A stretch of DNA of 64,000 nt from Rhipicephalus microplus (lineage: Eukaryota > Arthropoda > Arachnida > Ixodida > Ixodidae), in assembly GCF_043290135.1 (NCBI RefSeq), contig NC_134709.1, forward strand, positions 68,601,956-68,665,955. The letters run 5' to 3'. The position numbers and the translations under genes are program-made. Below are positions 50,950-62,839 of this stretch, piece by piece. Under the pieces are notes generated by a model. It was not told the DNA's origin. It did not search any database and was given only the letters and a program-made list of their open reading frames with translations. Position 1 is the first letter of the stretch, and every line of letters starts with the position of its first letter.

Positions 50950-51592
50950 AATGGCCATCGGTATCATCGTCGCTCGATGTCGTCGCGAGGGGAGCGCGCG
51001 AAAGGCAATCAGCATCAGTGTGCCTGCGGCCCGACTTGTAGACGACTGTAACCTGAAATTCCTGAAGGCGCAAGTTCCACCTCGCGAGGTGCCCTGAAGG
51101 GTCCTTGCGATTGGCCAGCCAACAGAGGACATGATGGTCCGTTACTACTCTGAACGGATGGCCATACAGATACGGTGGGAACTTTGTTATCGCCCAAATA
51201 ACAGCAAGGCATTCCTTCTACGTGGTCGAGTAGGTAGTTTCCGCAGATGACAGAATGCGACTAGCATAAGCGATGGGACGTTCAGCGCCGTCTTGCCTTT
51301 GGACGAGCACTGCACCAAGACCGATGTTGCTTGCTTCAGTGTGAAGTTCGGTGGTGGCATCTTCATCAAAGTGCCCTAGTAAAAGTTCACTCTGAAGGCG
51401 CTGTTGAAGCTTGGAAAAAACGGCTATCTGCGCTGAACCCCACACAAAAGGAGTATTCTCCTTCGTTAAGCGGGTAAGGGGTTCAGCAATGTTAGCAAAG
51501 CTCTGTACAAAGCGTCTGTAGTAGGCGCAGAGACCCAAAAATCGGCGCAAATCCCATTTGTTCGAATGTGGAGGAAATGCAGCAACGGCCAT
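50950..51592 (-). pseudogene. RNase H of the 49.4-54.8 kb element
   Basis: KWDLRRFLGLCAYYRRFVQSF precedes RNase H motifs (GLGAVLVQRQDGAERPIAYA). A TAG at 51218 falls inside the usual ERECLAV motif. The downstream [20 protein letters not shown] and [12 protein letters not shown] are still readable (about 51000-51100). Confidence 0.85.
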
Positions 51593-51730
51593 GGTCTTTT
51601 CTGGGTCTGGTCGAATGACATCGTGACTGACAGGGTGGCCGAGGAACTTTAGTACTTCGTAGCCGAATTGACATTTCTACGGTTTTAGCGATAGGCCTGC
51701 GGATCGAATAGCGACGAAGACGGACTGAAG

Positions 51731-52054
51731 TCATTGTAAATGTTGCTCAAATGTTTTGGAAAAAACAACTACGTCGTCTAAATAGACGAGGCAGGATTCC
51801 CACTTCAGACCGGACAGGACGGTGTCCATCACCCTTTGGAACGTTGCCGGTGCAGAGCACAATCCAAACGGTAACACTTTGAATTCGTAGAGGCCATCGG
51901 GGGTTATGTATGCTGCTTTTTCTCTGTCACGTTCATCGACCTCGATCTGCCAGTAGCCGCTGCGTAAATCTATTGACATAAAATATCGGGCATGTCGAAG
52001 TCGATACAGTGAGTCATCTATGCGTGGGAGAGGGTAGACGTCTCTCTTCGTCAC
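51731..52054 (-). pseudogene. Reverse transcriptase palm of the 49.4-54.8 kb element
   Basis: Contains YPLPRIDDSLYRLRHARYF, the first catalytic Asp in FMSIDLRSGYWQIE, LPFGLCSAPATFQRVMD and the catalytic box CLVYLDDVVVFS. Canonical Ty3/gypsy RT. The frame ends soon after, at a frameshift near 51731. Confidence 0.92.
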
Positions 52055-53110
52055 TTTGTTGAGCTTCCGGTAATCGACGTAAATCGAAGAGTGCCGTCTT
52101 TCCTTTTAACAAGTACAGCGGGTGACGTCCATGGACTGTTCGAGGGTTGGATGACGTCGTCGTTGAACATCTGTTTCACCTGAAAACATATTGCCGCTTG
52201 TTCTTTTTGCGACACGTGGTAGGCATGCTCTCGTATAGGCTGTTCGGTAGGGTGCGTTAAAATGCAGTGCTTTACGGTCGGGGTCCGCTTGATTTTGGAG
52301 GTTGACGCAAAGCAGTCACTATACGTACGTAAAATTATGCGTATCTGCTGCTGCTGCGCAGAGGATAGCTGGCAATTCACGTCAACTGTACTAGCTAATG
52401 TAGTGTCACCTTCGGAAGCAGTGGCAATCGGAGCGATACTGGAACATTCGCCATCAAGGGCTTTAAAGTTCGCGATCGCTGTTCGCTTTGCCAAGTGTTG
52501 GTACTGGCCGCCGAAATTCGTGATCAGAAGCTGAGTCCTCCGATGTTTCAGTTGCATGATAGCGCGCGCGACACAAATCTGCCGAGTCAAGAGCACCGAG
52601 AGGTTAGTTTCCGCGATGCCACTACTCTTGTCACAGTCGCTCTCCACAGTTACCAACATACTGGCTCGCGGCGGAAGTGCGATGGGGTCGTCAGCAATTC
52701 GAAGTGTTGTGGTCTGCGCAACTGCATCCTTTTGTGTGGCTGTGTGGTCGTTAGAGATCGGTATGAGCAGGTCGCGAATGTTAATAACGGCTCCATGCTC
52801 ACGCAGGAAATCCATTTCGAGAATTAGGTTTTGGGAGCATTCGCGCAATACGACGAAGGAAGCATTGTAGGTCGACTCACGAATTCGGAGGTGGGCACTT
52901 CATAGTCCCAGCAGTGTCAATAGGTGACCTCCCGAAGTCTGGAGGTTGGTTCCATGTCCCCAATGTGTCATTACCTTTTTAGCTGTGCAGTGAGGTCAGC
53001 GCTTATAACAGAATAATCGGCACCCGTATCTACCAGAGCGGTTAGCGGGTGGTTGTCTACAAGGACAGAGATGCGAGCAGAGACACGTTTGTCGTCGATG
53101 GCACACGTCG
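52051..53110 (-). pseudogene. Protease and RT N-terminus of the 49.4-54.8 kb element
   Basis: The protease active site LVDTGADYSVIS is at about 53000-53035. Then comes a 265-codon frame (52051-52848) with a protease/RT linker and the RT start DDVIQPSNSPWTSPAVLVKR near its end. A frameshift separates the two. Confidence 0.8.
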
Positions 53111-53429
53111 GTGAAAGGATGTCGTCGGATGTCGGCAGGCAGTTTGAGGGAGGGTCTTGTAACGGTCGATCAACAGTGGCCTCACCCCCAGAGGTCGCTG
53201 TTCTTAGTTTCCCCGGCGTGGGCTCGCGGATCTAGGCGATCTTCCTGCAAGGACATCCGCAAAAGTCGATTGTTGGCCAGGCGACATGGAACGCCATGGA
53301 GACGTTGAGCGGGATTGGCGACGCGGAGGGGTTGAGGATTGCTTGCTTGCCTACTATACGGCAGCACGGGGCCGCTCACCATCTCTGGGTCGACGAGCAT
53401 CCGGACGAAAGCCAGGAAGACCCATGTAG

Positions 53430-54594
53430 CTGTATGCACACTCACGGTAGATGTGACCTGGTTCACCACAGCCATAACAGAGAGGTCAATTGTCGGGAGC
53501 ACGCCATACACTGAATTTCCGTGTAAGGGGTTGGTTGCCGTACTGCGGTGGTCCTGAGTAGAATGACGGCGCCGTCTGCAGGGCGGACGGACGGGACGGA
53601 TAGCCAACAGCCGGTGCAGGAGTACGTATTGCTTCCGCGTACGTTAATAGCGGAGCTTCGGCTGGACGCGGGGCCGTCATGGGTTGGGCCTCGGCTGGAC
53701 GCAGAGTCGTCATGGGGTGCACCAGCTGCCGGACCTCTTCGAGAACGACATCCGTTAGAGCAGCAAAATGGGGCTGAGAAGACACCGCGTGCAGCTTGTG
53801 CAGCTCCTCGCGCACAATACTGTGCATGAGCTCCGTCAGGTCTCTTATAGTCTTGACATCAGGTATTGGCAGGACCGATACACTGTCGAAAGACTGCCAG
53901 GACGCTCATACTGATACGAACGCTGCCTTAGCATTCTCTCCATTGTCGTGGCTTTGCGGAGGAAATCCTCTACAGTGCTGGGAGGGTTCCCCAATAGTCC
54001 AGCGAACAGCTGCTCTTTCACTCCCCGCATCAGGAGGCACACTTTCTTCTCTTCCGTCATTGAGGAGTCAGCTCGCCTGAACAGCCGCGACATGTCCTCA
54101 ACGAACATGGCAACACTCTCGTTCGGACGCTGATTTCTGGGAATTGAGGAGCCGTTCCGCTTGCTCCTTTCGGTCAGAGCTTCGGAAGGTATTCCGCACT
54201 TGGTTGCAAAACTCTGGCCAGGTTGTCATAGTGGCTTCATGGTTTTCGAACCAAGTGCGCGCAGAGTCCTCGAGGTAAAAGTAGACATACCGACGCTTTC
54301 GCTGCTCGTTCCACTCGTTGACGCTGCCGCTATGGTTGTAGTCAAGCCAGTCGTCGCCGTCTTCCTAAGGGTCACCGTGGAATGGCTTCGGGGTTCGCGG
54401 AGCGTTGAGAACCATGAAGGGGGCAGCATCAATGTCTCTTTGGTTTGCGTTCCCACACTAGCCATAGTATTGCCGAGTTGTGGAAATGGTCCAAATTCAG
54501 GAGGTAGACCTAGTTGTCGCCTGCTACGTGGTAGGTCAGCTGGTTCGTCCAAGTCGCGACTATTGGCGGAAACTTGCTGCTGATTGCAGTGCAT
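53430..54594 (-). pseudogene. gag of the 49.4-54.8 kb element
   Basis: Minus-strand frames with the capsid-type block NESVAMFVEDMSRLFRRAD and EEKKVCLLMRGVKEQLFAGL (about 53990-54110) and a zinc knuckle CYGCGEPGHIYREC (about 53440-53480). Frame changes occur near 54110 and 54230 and between 53600 and 53850. Confidence 0.8.
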
Positions 54595-54655
54595 ACAACA
54601 CTACCCTACACCTCCACCACAAAATGTCACGTGATTACAGAAAGACCGCAACGCT

Positions 54656-54791
54656 TGTTCACAGGAGCAGCAGCACTGGACGTCGAGCCGAACCGAACGT
54701 TAGAGCATGAGCACCACAAACAATCCTCTTCTTTTTCACACCATGGCACATACTCGCATCGGCATGGCTCAACCTCGTTCCATGCCTGTGG

Positions 54792-54793
<2 letters not shown>
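54656..54793 (-). repeat. 138-bp LTR (5' LTR)
   Basis: Second copy, with GTCGAGCCGAACC where the other has GCCGAACC. Its outer edge runs directly into TATATA. Confidence 0.8.

Positions 54794-54887
<94 letters not shown>
54794..54887. repeat. (TA)n microsatellite
   Basis: About 46 TA units directly next to the 5' LTR. Confidence 0.95.
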
Positions 54888-54890
<3 letters not shown>

Positions 54891-55116
54891 GCTTTAACGT
54901 GGCAATCGCTTTGTTTCAATGATGTAGTCAAATACCGCACAGAGCAGACGTCCCTGTGGCTATAACCGAATTAAATGCCGCCTAACGATAAAATTACTGC
55001 CACATTTAACTCCAATTCTAATTTTCAAGCAGAGCTATCAGGTATCTTCCCGCTGATAAGAATATCAGCGACAGAATAAAAAGAAAGGATCTATTGTTTC
55101 CATTTCTTCGCAAACC

Positions 55117-55902
55117 TTACACAAAGGGGACGCTTTTAGACCAACTTTTTTGCAAATAATAATTTAGTTGTGGAATTCTACAACGCAATCTGGTATAAGC
55201 AACTTCCAATTGCCATGTTGCGCACCACTGTCTATTCCAGCAGCATCTTAGATGTGCGAAATCTTGAAATTTATCCAATGAGTAGGAAGTGAATTCATGT
55301 AAACAAAGGTTTCTAAATCTTATTGCTGTCGCGTAAGTCGTATCAGGCAAACCGCTAAGAGATACTGTGGCTAGTGCATCCGCCATCTCATTGAGATATA
55401 TGCCACGATCGCCTGGTACCCATAATAGTCGAAGTTTTTGCAAGTTTGTCGGTATGAGTTGTCGAAACATATGCATAAGTGTTAAGTTGGCTCCCGAAGA
55501 CAGAGCAGCACATACCGAAAAAGAACCTGTAATTACGATGGACTGCTTCTGCTTCGCCCAAAGGAAGTTCCCGCAGTTCCAGTACAATAGCACATAATCT
55601 GCTATGAATTATGGTGTGCAATCTGGAAGTCTAACCGAAAAGGACCAGTCAAGGTAACGTGAGAAGATACCTGCCCCAGCCTTTTCATTTGATACGGATG
55701 CATCAGTCGCAATTATGTTGTTCACGTTCACGCGTGCCAAGTAATCCTGAAGCCGATTAGTTAAATATTGAAATGGCATTTGCTTCGCGTTAGAGGGGTA
55801 AATATTCTCACATTCTATCTGAAGATCTAAATTAAAGTTACTTGTTGAGAAAATATGTTTGATTTTTACGTTCCGTTGTTCTAGCAGCACTTGAACGAAC
55901 AT
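55117..55902 (-). pseudogene. LINE RNase H and C-terminus
   Basis: IIATDASVSNEKAGAGIFS starts the RNase H domain (first Asp present). LLWVPGDRGIYLNEMADALA gives the last Asp. QDFAHLRCCWNRQWCATWQL and IPQLNYYLQKS form the tail. One frame break at about 55600 lies between the two parts. Confidence 0.85.
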
Positions 55903-56313
55903 GATGTTTGGGTAGTGTAATCGTGACCACCGAGTTTACAAAAATAAGCTTGGCTCTTTGATAAAATCATAAAACAATTCTCTATGGGGCAAAGTGTATA
56001 GTTTTAAAAATGTTTAAATAGGAAGTATTTTTAATCTCTTTAACAATGAAGGTAGACGCACTTCTATGTATAGCACATTGTTAGCAAAAGCTTGGGCAGA
56101 CCAAGGCACAATTGTAAAGCTTCCCTTTAAAACAGTATTAGTGGTCTCATTTTATAAGTCGCACTGCCCGAAAATAACGCACAGCCAAATTCCATGTGAG
56201 CACGCATGTACATTTTTTAGACCATTACCAACGTATTTCTTCGCAATCCAGTTTTTCTGTTGCTGAGCTTACGTAACCACCCCATGACTCGTGTTGCCTT
56301 GGACTCAATGTGA

Positions 56314-57675
56314 TCAATTATGTATGATACCTAAGTATTTGAGTGAATCCACCTGGGGCTCTGGGCCATACACCTGGGAGATGTTGACATGATCCCTGAA
56401 CGAGAACGCTATAGAAGCGCGCTTTTGTTTACGTTTAAGGCATTCGAATTTTTTTTCAAGCCATTTCTCTATCGTATTCAGGTAATTCTGTAACGTCTCA
56501 TAAAGTAACTGCAGATCACTGTTTGTCGCAAAGAAAGTAATGTCATCTGCATACACATATAAATGAATATCGCTATGTGTTGGAATCGAACTGAGGAAGA
56601 CGTTAAACAACACCGGTGAGAGCACTGCCCCCTGTGGTACACGATGGTATTGCCGATATCGGTTAGAAAAACAACCCCTTTGAAAGCAGTAAAACTCTCT
56701 TTTACTTAAAAACTCACCTACCCATGCTGTCATGTAGTTTAGAAAGTGATACATTTCCATCTGCTGCATTAGTATTTTATGCTCCACTTTGTCGTATGCC
56801 TTGGCCAAATCCAGAGTAACTAATGCACAATATTCTCTTCTACACCTAGCCAACTGGTGGTTTTGGGACGTTAAACCCTACAAATCAATCAATCAATCAA
56901 TCAGCCTATCCAACTGTATACTACTCTCCAAATCCACGTGCGCACACCATACGGAACATCCTGATTTGAAGCCAATTTGACTAGGGTTCAGTATTGATTT
57001 CTCCTCAATATATCTCATTACACGTGCATTCAAAACTGTTTCAATTACTTTAACCGAATTAGAAGTAATAGAAATTGGCCTTACATTTTCAAGTGTATAC
57101 CCGAGTACCTGTTCTTTAGGTATCGGAATTATTTTGGAAAGTTTCCAGTCCGCAGGTATTCAAGAATTTTTCAAAGAGTACTTAACCATATTATAGAGTT
57201 TATGTGGGAAAATGTCGTATAGTACTTTTATCATTGCTGAGGTTACTCCATCTGGTCCAGGCGCTGCAGGAGGTAAGTGCCTCACTAAACATCCGCTAGT
57301 TCCTCTAATGTCAATTCATTGAACTCCTCCCCTGCAACTGGCCTTACTATGTGTTTTGGCATTGCTGATTGGAATCTATCATTTAATACTTTAGCAACGT
57401 TTTCAAATATTCTAGTGAGTTCGCGAGGTGATAGAATTGAAGGATCAAGATTATCTGTTGGCGGTATCCTTGTTTCTGCAACGCAACAATCTAAAAAGTG
57501 CTTTTCTGTTTGATTTTGAAAGATAGCTGAATTTGTTAGTGTCATAGTCATCTTTTGCTTTGCGTATTATACGTTTAATATCTGCTGCCACGTATTTATA
57601 GTCACGCCTGTTTTTTGAGCATTGGTTGTGAATAAGTTGCTTCCACGCCGCTTTTCGTTTTCTATACCCCCTCAT
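56314..57675 (-). pseudogene. LINE reverse transcriptase
   Basis: The 179-codon frame 56314-56853 holds LVTLDLAKAYDKVEHKIL, VPQGAVLSPVLFNVFLSSI and the catalytic LYVYADDITFFAT. Upstream frames to 57675 hold the N-terminal RT part (KRIIRKAKDDYDTNKFSYL, DNLDPSILSPRELTRIF, APGPDGVTSA near 57250). A SINE tail (56851-56902) interrupts the join. Confidence 0.88.
56851..56902 (+). mobile_element. SINE 3' tail fragment
   Basis: GTTTTGGGACGTTAAACCC followed by TACAAATCAATCAATCAATC, the 3' end of the 4.3 kb SINE family, inserted in the LINE RT. Confidence 0.75.
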
Positions 57676-57740
57676 ACAATCAGCGTTCTACCATGGGCTA
57701 AACGATCCACCTGTGCCTGAGGTTATTGTAAAAGTTGACT

Positions 57741-58560
57741 TTATTTTATTGCTCTTCTCAATACCGCACACAGACTCATAGCCCGGATGTCTTCCTGCCT
57801 GTCTTTGCGAAGAATCAAAGTAGACTTTAAGTCTTCTTGTAATCGCTCATAATTTACAAACAAGCCAATTTTGTCAGTTAAAAGTATCCTGGGAAAGTTA
57901 ACAAGGAAGATAATAGGAAGGTGGCCACTGTTTGTTGCGGAATCTAAAGTTTTCCTTGATGAAATGCTTAGTGAGGAGCTGGAGAAGGTCAGATTTATAG
58001 CTGACTTCGATTGTCTCCTAACAAACGTGACTGTGGGGAAATTTACACAAGATAATTGATTATCAACAGTCCATTCCCACAAGCGCCTTTCACTCACATC
58101 AGTCTTGAAACCCCAAGACACGTGGTGTAAATTGAAGTCACCAGTTAATAGTACATCCTTCCTGCAGGAAGCTAACATCGCATCTAAGCATCTTGTATCA
58201 TGTACTTCTGCCGGAGAGTATGCGCTAACAAAAAAAAAGGGGGGGGGGGGGTGACAGCCTGCAGAGTGATGTCTAATACTATAATTTCATAGTTAGTATC
58301 CATGCACAGGTAGTTAATCTTTGCTCTAAGACTAAATTTAGTTGATATAAAAACGGCAACTCCACCACCTTTGCTATAGGTCTGTCCAAACGAAATAAGC
58401 GATAATTTTTAGGCCAAATTTTTGTCCATTCGTGAGCCAGGTTTCCTGTAAAGTAATAATATCTGGGGAAATTTGCGAAGAAATACACGATAAATCTGTG
58501 GTAGCCGACCCGACTGATCGGCACAGTAATATTTTTAGGGAGCCTATTTTGACACTATAA
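57741..58560 (-). pseudogene. LINE endonuclease
   Basis: DVLLTGDFNLHHVSWGF (catalytic GDFN) and the SGHLPIIFLV region in place of SDH lie in 57741-58178. The earlier part (DITLQ, FGQTYSKGGGVAVFI-like sequence) is in 58279-58560. A poly-G run at 58240 sits between them. The APE fold nicks the target. Confidence 0.8.
58236..58250. repeat. Poly-A/poly-G run
   Basis: AAAAAAAAAGGGGGGGGGGGG inside the LINE endonuclease region, possibly length-variable. Confidence 0.8.
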
Positions 58561-59056
58561 ACCCACCGCAGAGACTGCTTGATCCAAAAGATCTTTCTTC
58601 AAAATGTCTCTTTTTGGAGAGGTTCCCAAAAAGTCTTTACTTGACAGGTATTTTTTTAGATTTTGATTTCTGTGAAGACTTTTTCAATAGGGGAGATCTG
58701 GCACGCTTCAAGGAATTTTGAGATTCCGTATCCATATTTGTGAATTCATCAGAGTCATATAGGTTCTGGATCTGCCCGCAGTATCTTGTTGGAGGGTCCT
58801 GCTATAGGAGATGCGCATCGTGTAAGAGCTATCGGGCTTTCCGTTCCTGCACACACTGAAACCTCCAAATCCGGGGAAGTCTGGTTTTTCAAGGACACTG
58901 AAGCGAGGATCGGGGTCAATTGAGATGTTAACAATTCTGCCACGACTGCAATAATATTGCTGGCTAGACGCTCTATCGCCTGTTCCATTGTCTTCTCTAT
59001 GGTTTCTGCTATAGATTTTTCTAATGATGCATCAGTAGCAGCGGTATGTCGTGCTG

Positions 59057-59788
59057 TTACGCTTCGTAGCCTTTAGAGCGTTCTTGTAATTCCGTCACAG
59101 CTTCCCTCCTGGAGCAACTCCTGCGTTGCACAATTTCCAGTAGTGTAGCTTCTCTTTCTTTCGCGTCACAATCTAAAGAGTCTGCAGGATGCGCTTCGTG
59201 ACAAACAACACTTCGCTTCCGCCGAGTTGCACTTACGGCTGTCATAATTTTCTCCGCACATTCGACATCTGGCAGTTGATCTGCAGCTTTTTGCGCTGAG
59301 GCCATACCACCAACAATTCAAGCACTGCAGTGGCTTAGGAGATAGAGGCCATTCATTATAGATAAGAGGCCAAGCCTTAATTTCAGATGGCCTTATTGTT
59401 GCCGCAAAGGTTACTATAACCGATCTGGTAGGCGATTTTTTCCAGTCAACCAGATGCGTGCACCTGTATACTAACACTGCACCAACTACTGAAAATATTT
59501 CCAGAATTTCTGCAGGGGTAAGGCTCGTATCTACACCGCGGACTATGCCTTTCGAACATGCAAAATGTGCTGGAATAAACGGGCTCACTGGCAGCGCTCT
59601 CGGAAGCACTCCTGATCAGCAGAGCAGCACAAAATACCACCACGACTGAAATGCCGGACCTCAGTGATCTTTTGAAAGTGTGATGTGGCTTTTAGAAGCT
59701 CCATTTGAATCACCTTCGATTCTTCATAGGTATCGTACCTCCATTGATCGGTACTAGAGCCACGGGGACGTTGATAACCCCACCGCAA
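59057..59788 (-). pseudogene. LINE ORF1 (gag-like) with zinc knuckles
   Basis: Frames at 59585-59788, 59166-59609 and 59057-59305 hold VIQMELLKATSHFQKITEV, SPTRSVIVTFAATIRPSEI and a Cys-rich run. The first knuckle reads CLNCWWYGLSAKSC, with Leu where His is expected; CRMCGENYDSRKC follows. It is an RNA-binding gag-like protein of the I-type LINE, broken by two frame changes. Confidence 0.75.
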
Positions 59789-59989
59789 AGAAAAGAATCA
59801 CTTGGTCAATCCTTGGCCGGTATAGATGCTAGCCAAGGGGAAGGCCCTTGGCCAGGCGAAGAAACCGACATTGAGATAGCCTGAGTCACTTGAACTCAGA
59901 AAATCAAATGGCACAAACCACAAACAACTGCCAAAATAGCACTCAAAACCACAAAGAAGCAAACGTTAAGTTCGTTAAGTGCAATCCTG

Positions 59990-60834
59990 CCGCCCGTCGT
60001 TCCAGCCGTTCCAACCCGTGAGAAGCAGCGCAGAACAGACACCTTCAACATTCGAATAGCCACGGCCACGCAGAAAGAGAAACTTGGCGCGGTCGGGTTG
60101 GCCAAGCTAAATCGTTGATCTGTTGCCGTTGGTGATACGAACGGTAGGGCAGGAAAGGTCCCCGCAGTAGCATCAGAATATGAACGACGCACAGGGCAGA
60201 CGGTGGTAGGGTGGTTATCTCCACAACGTGGGCAGGGGCGGTCGCAACCTTCGCTTTCGTGTCCGTGCACACCACAGCGACCACAGAACGGTGCTGTGCA
60301 CTTTGCTCGATATTGTCCACCAGAGCCACACCGACGACAAACACGTTGCAGACCGCGGTAGTCGAAGGTGACTCGATGACCAGAAACGCGCGCGTTGGGG
60401 ACAAGATTTGTGGGACTCATTTCAATGCGGACAAAGCGTGTGCCGGTGAGAACTCTACGTCTTGCGCTCATGAAGCTAGCGGTCACAGTCAATACCTTCC
60501 CGTATTTGGACAAAGCCTGGACGAGTACCTCGTTGGAGACGAAAGCTGGTAAGAACAGGCAAGCAACGTTAGTTACCCGCGGGCCGGCAAGAACGACAGG
60601 AATACGCTCGCCCCTGGTGACGAGGTAGCCAGCGTCGACGATGAGAGCCATGGAACCCATGCTCTTGACAGTTACTTGGGAGTTCATGCCTACAATGTGC
60701 TGAACGCAGTGTACCTCTGAGAAGCGAACTCTTGAGGCCATCGCGTCGACGATGGTCTCCATACTAGTCCCCGCAGGGACAACAACGTCGAAGGCCTGCG
60801 CCTTCGAGGGCGTTCACGGCGTTGAAGGCACCAT
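59990..60834 (-). pseudogene. ORF1 of a Tx1/L1-like LINE, gag-like with CCHC knuckles
   Basis: ATG at 60834, with an in-frame TGA at codon 7. After METIVDAMASRV (60762) the frame stays open. It has a central domain (VTNVACLFLPAFVSNEVLVQ) and three Cys-rich knuckles: CRRCGSGGQYRAKC with Gln in place of His, CGRCGVHGHESEGC, and CPRCGDNHPTTVC. It is related by position and style to the ORF1 remnant at 46.2-46.7 kb. Homology is lost near 59990 where the I-type LINE begins, so ORF2 of this element is missing. Confidence 0.75.
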
Positions 60835-60861
60835 GGCTAGATGAATTGGATATCCCTGACG

Positions 60862-60894
<33 letters not shown>

Positions 60895-61040
60895 GCATTC
60901 AGCTCTGCTGGCACTCGCCCACGAAGGGCTATGGGCCAAGAACCGGGCGGCAGGATCATCAAGTGTGCTAAGCCAGGCATTCAGGTAGTCTCGTAGCCAT
61001 AAATAATAATAACAGTAGACTAACAAGGTAATATTTTTGT
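60862..61040 (-). repeat. LINE 3' UTR with (ATC)n tail
   Basis: Minus strand CCTGCCGCCCGGTTCTTGGCCC, then AGAGCTGAATGC and ten or so ATC units (60862-60893) directly before the 5' end of the ORF1 element. Confidence 0.7.
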
Positions 61041-61061
61041 TGCCATTATGTACGCACACAC

Positions 61062-61450
61062 GGCAGAGTAAACCTCCCTGTGGCTATAACCTAATGTAAT
61101 CCCTCCGAAGGATAAAATTACTTCCACGTTTATTTTTAAACCTAGATTCTGAATTGGTTCGAGCAAGTATCTTTTCCTTTGCTAAGAATATTGTTGACAG
61201 GATAAAAAGAAACGATCTATTGATTCTGATTCCGTGCAAAAGAGACGTAACGGAGATGCTGTTAGTCCAGCTTTATGTAGGTATAAATTCAGGTGCGAAA
61301 TTCTGCATCGTAATTTGGTGATTGTAATTTCTAACTGCCGAGATACACACCACTGTTTGTTTCCTGCAGCAAAATCTTAGATGTACGAAGTCTCTGACTT
61401 TATCCAATGATATTTTTTCTATTTTCTTGTGCAAACAAGCATTTCTGGAA
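61062..61450 (-). mobile_element. Second copy of the 54.9-59.9 kb LINE family, 3' end only
   Basis: Parallels 54945-55340 over its length: CCTCCCTGTGGCTATAACC, GGATAAAATTACTTCCACG, GGATAAAAAGAAACGATCTATTG, AGATACACACCACTGTTTG. It is 5'-truncated. The following 61451-62840 contains no gene or element I can support. Confidence 0.8.
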
Positions 61451-62839
61451 CACGCAGGGACGTCAACGGGATCACTTTGTCTTCGTCGTCACTGCATGCT
61501 GGAGCAGGGGATGTGTCTAGAAAAAATGGTTAACGATTTTGAGTACTTTGTACTCAACTATGGGAGAGCGGTGATTTCATAATAAAGGTTTCGAATTGCT
61601 AATCTGCTTTCAATTGTGCCGACTTGCTCCGGTCATGGAGCTTTATTCACTGTAAAGATCCACGTTTATGTCTCTGCGCTTAGATAAGAGACTTGGCTAC
61701 CTTGGAAAATTTTATCGACTACTCTGACATGGCTGCTTGGTCAAACATAACATTTTAGACAGTAACAACAAAGCTTTAATTTGCCATACGCATTATTTGA
61801 ATTGGCATGGAGACGAGTAGCGGGATGGACCTAATTATCGTGGTGCATGCCCGTTTACGATCCATCGTATATCGTGACGACGACATGACCAGAAGAGACC
61901 CTGAGGTGTCTCGCCTCTGAAGAACTAGAAGTACGACAAATAAATCGGTCGAAATTTCATTTAAACATTCGATATTTCCTTCAGCTTGCGGCTACAGCCA
62001 GTGGTTTCAATTAACTTAAACTTCCTTTTAATAAACACTTTCCTGGGCTCCCTTCGAGATTATTGAAGTTTAACTGCATACGTAAAATACCACATGAGCC
62101 TAAGGAATGGACTACAAGAGTGCTGTCGCTTTGTGTTTGATTGCGGCTTTCCCATGTCTTAGAGAACACGCAAAAGACCACGTGAACACGACAGCTGTGT
62201 TCTCCCACTCCAGCCGCAACGATTCCGTCTTAATGCATTGTTTGCGGATGCACTCGGCTCGCTGCGATTCACAAACGAAACTGAATTTGGCGACTTCGGA
62301 AAGCTTATCATCCCCTCTTTTCAATGCCTGGTCGGAAGCGTTACCGATAATAGCAATGAAAATAGTGTGAGCAACAAAAGCATTTTCACTGTACAAGCCT
62401 CCACTGTGCTGCGAGTACGGCGAAACTATTGAACGTAACAAAGTGGAATTCACTGTGCCTTTAGACGAAGAGCCATTGAGGTTTTGATGAACATATATTG
62501 GACATAAACTAATTAGCAATTTATTTACGTTCCAATGAAAATGGGCAAAATAATGAAGGTTTGTGTAGGAATATCTTTTTTTTTCTTTACATAGCAGAGC
62601 CATAATATTTAGTGGATATGTAGACTGCATTGAACTAATTTCCCATGCGAAGTCGCTTAGTACTTTTACGAGAACTTGATGAATTATTATTGTGTCAACG
62701 GGACAGTTTACGGCTGTACTTGGTCACGCATTACCGATGAAGTCACGAAACTGTACAACCTGATACGCTGAACTTCTACGTAATGAAGCAGCAGGCTCGT
62801 TTCTGTGGTTCTATGAAGACGAAATTCTGTTATATGTAA

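Larger units (their letters stand above)
49436..54793 (-). mobile_element. Ty3/gypsy LTR retrotransposon, degenerate, short LTRs
   Basis: Near-identical ends 49436-49568 (133 bp) and 54656-54793 (138 bp, with a five-base indel) are LTRs: minus-strand TGCCACAGGC ... CCTGTGAACA. A GGAAGGGGGGAA tract precedes the 3' LTR. The interior has, in the normal order, gag, protease, RT, RNase H and integrase, each with frameshifts or stops. Both outer flanks are (AT)n. An autonomous family in principle; this copy is dead. LTR edges are uncertain by a few bases. Confidence 0.85.
54900..59870 (-). mobile_element. I-type LINE with ORF1, endonuclease, RT and RNase H; near full length, decayed
   Basis: Read right to left: ORF1 with a Cys-rich knuckle region (59057-59788), endonuclease (57741-58560), RT (56314-57675), RNase H and C-terminal segment (55117-55902), then a 3' UTR to about 54900. 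Nearly every domain carries frame breaks. A poly-G run interrupts it near 58240 and a SINE tail lies at 56851-56902. The RNase H domain places it in the I superfamily. It abuts a Tx1-like ORF1 at about 59900-59990. Confidence 0.85.
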
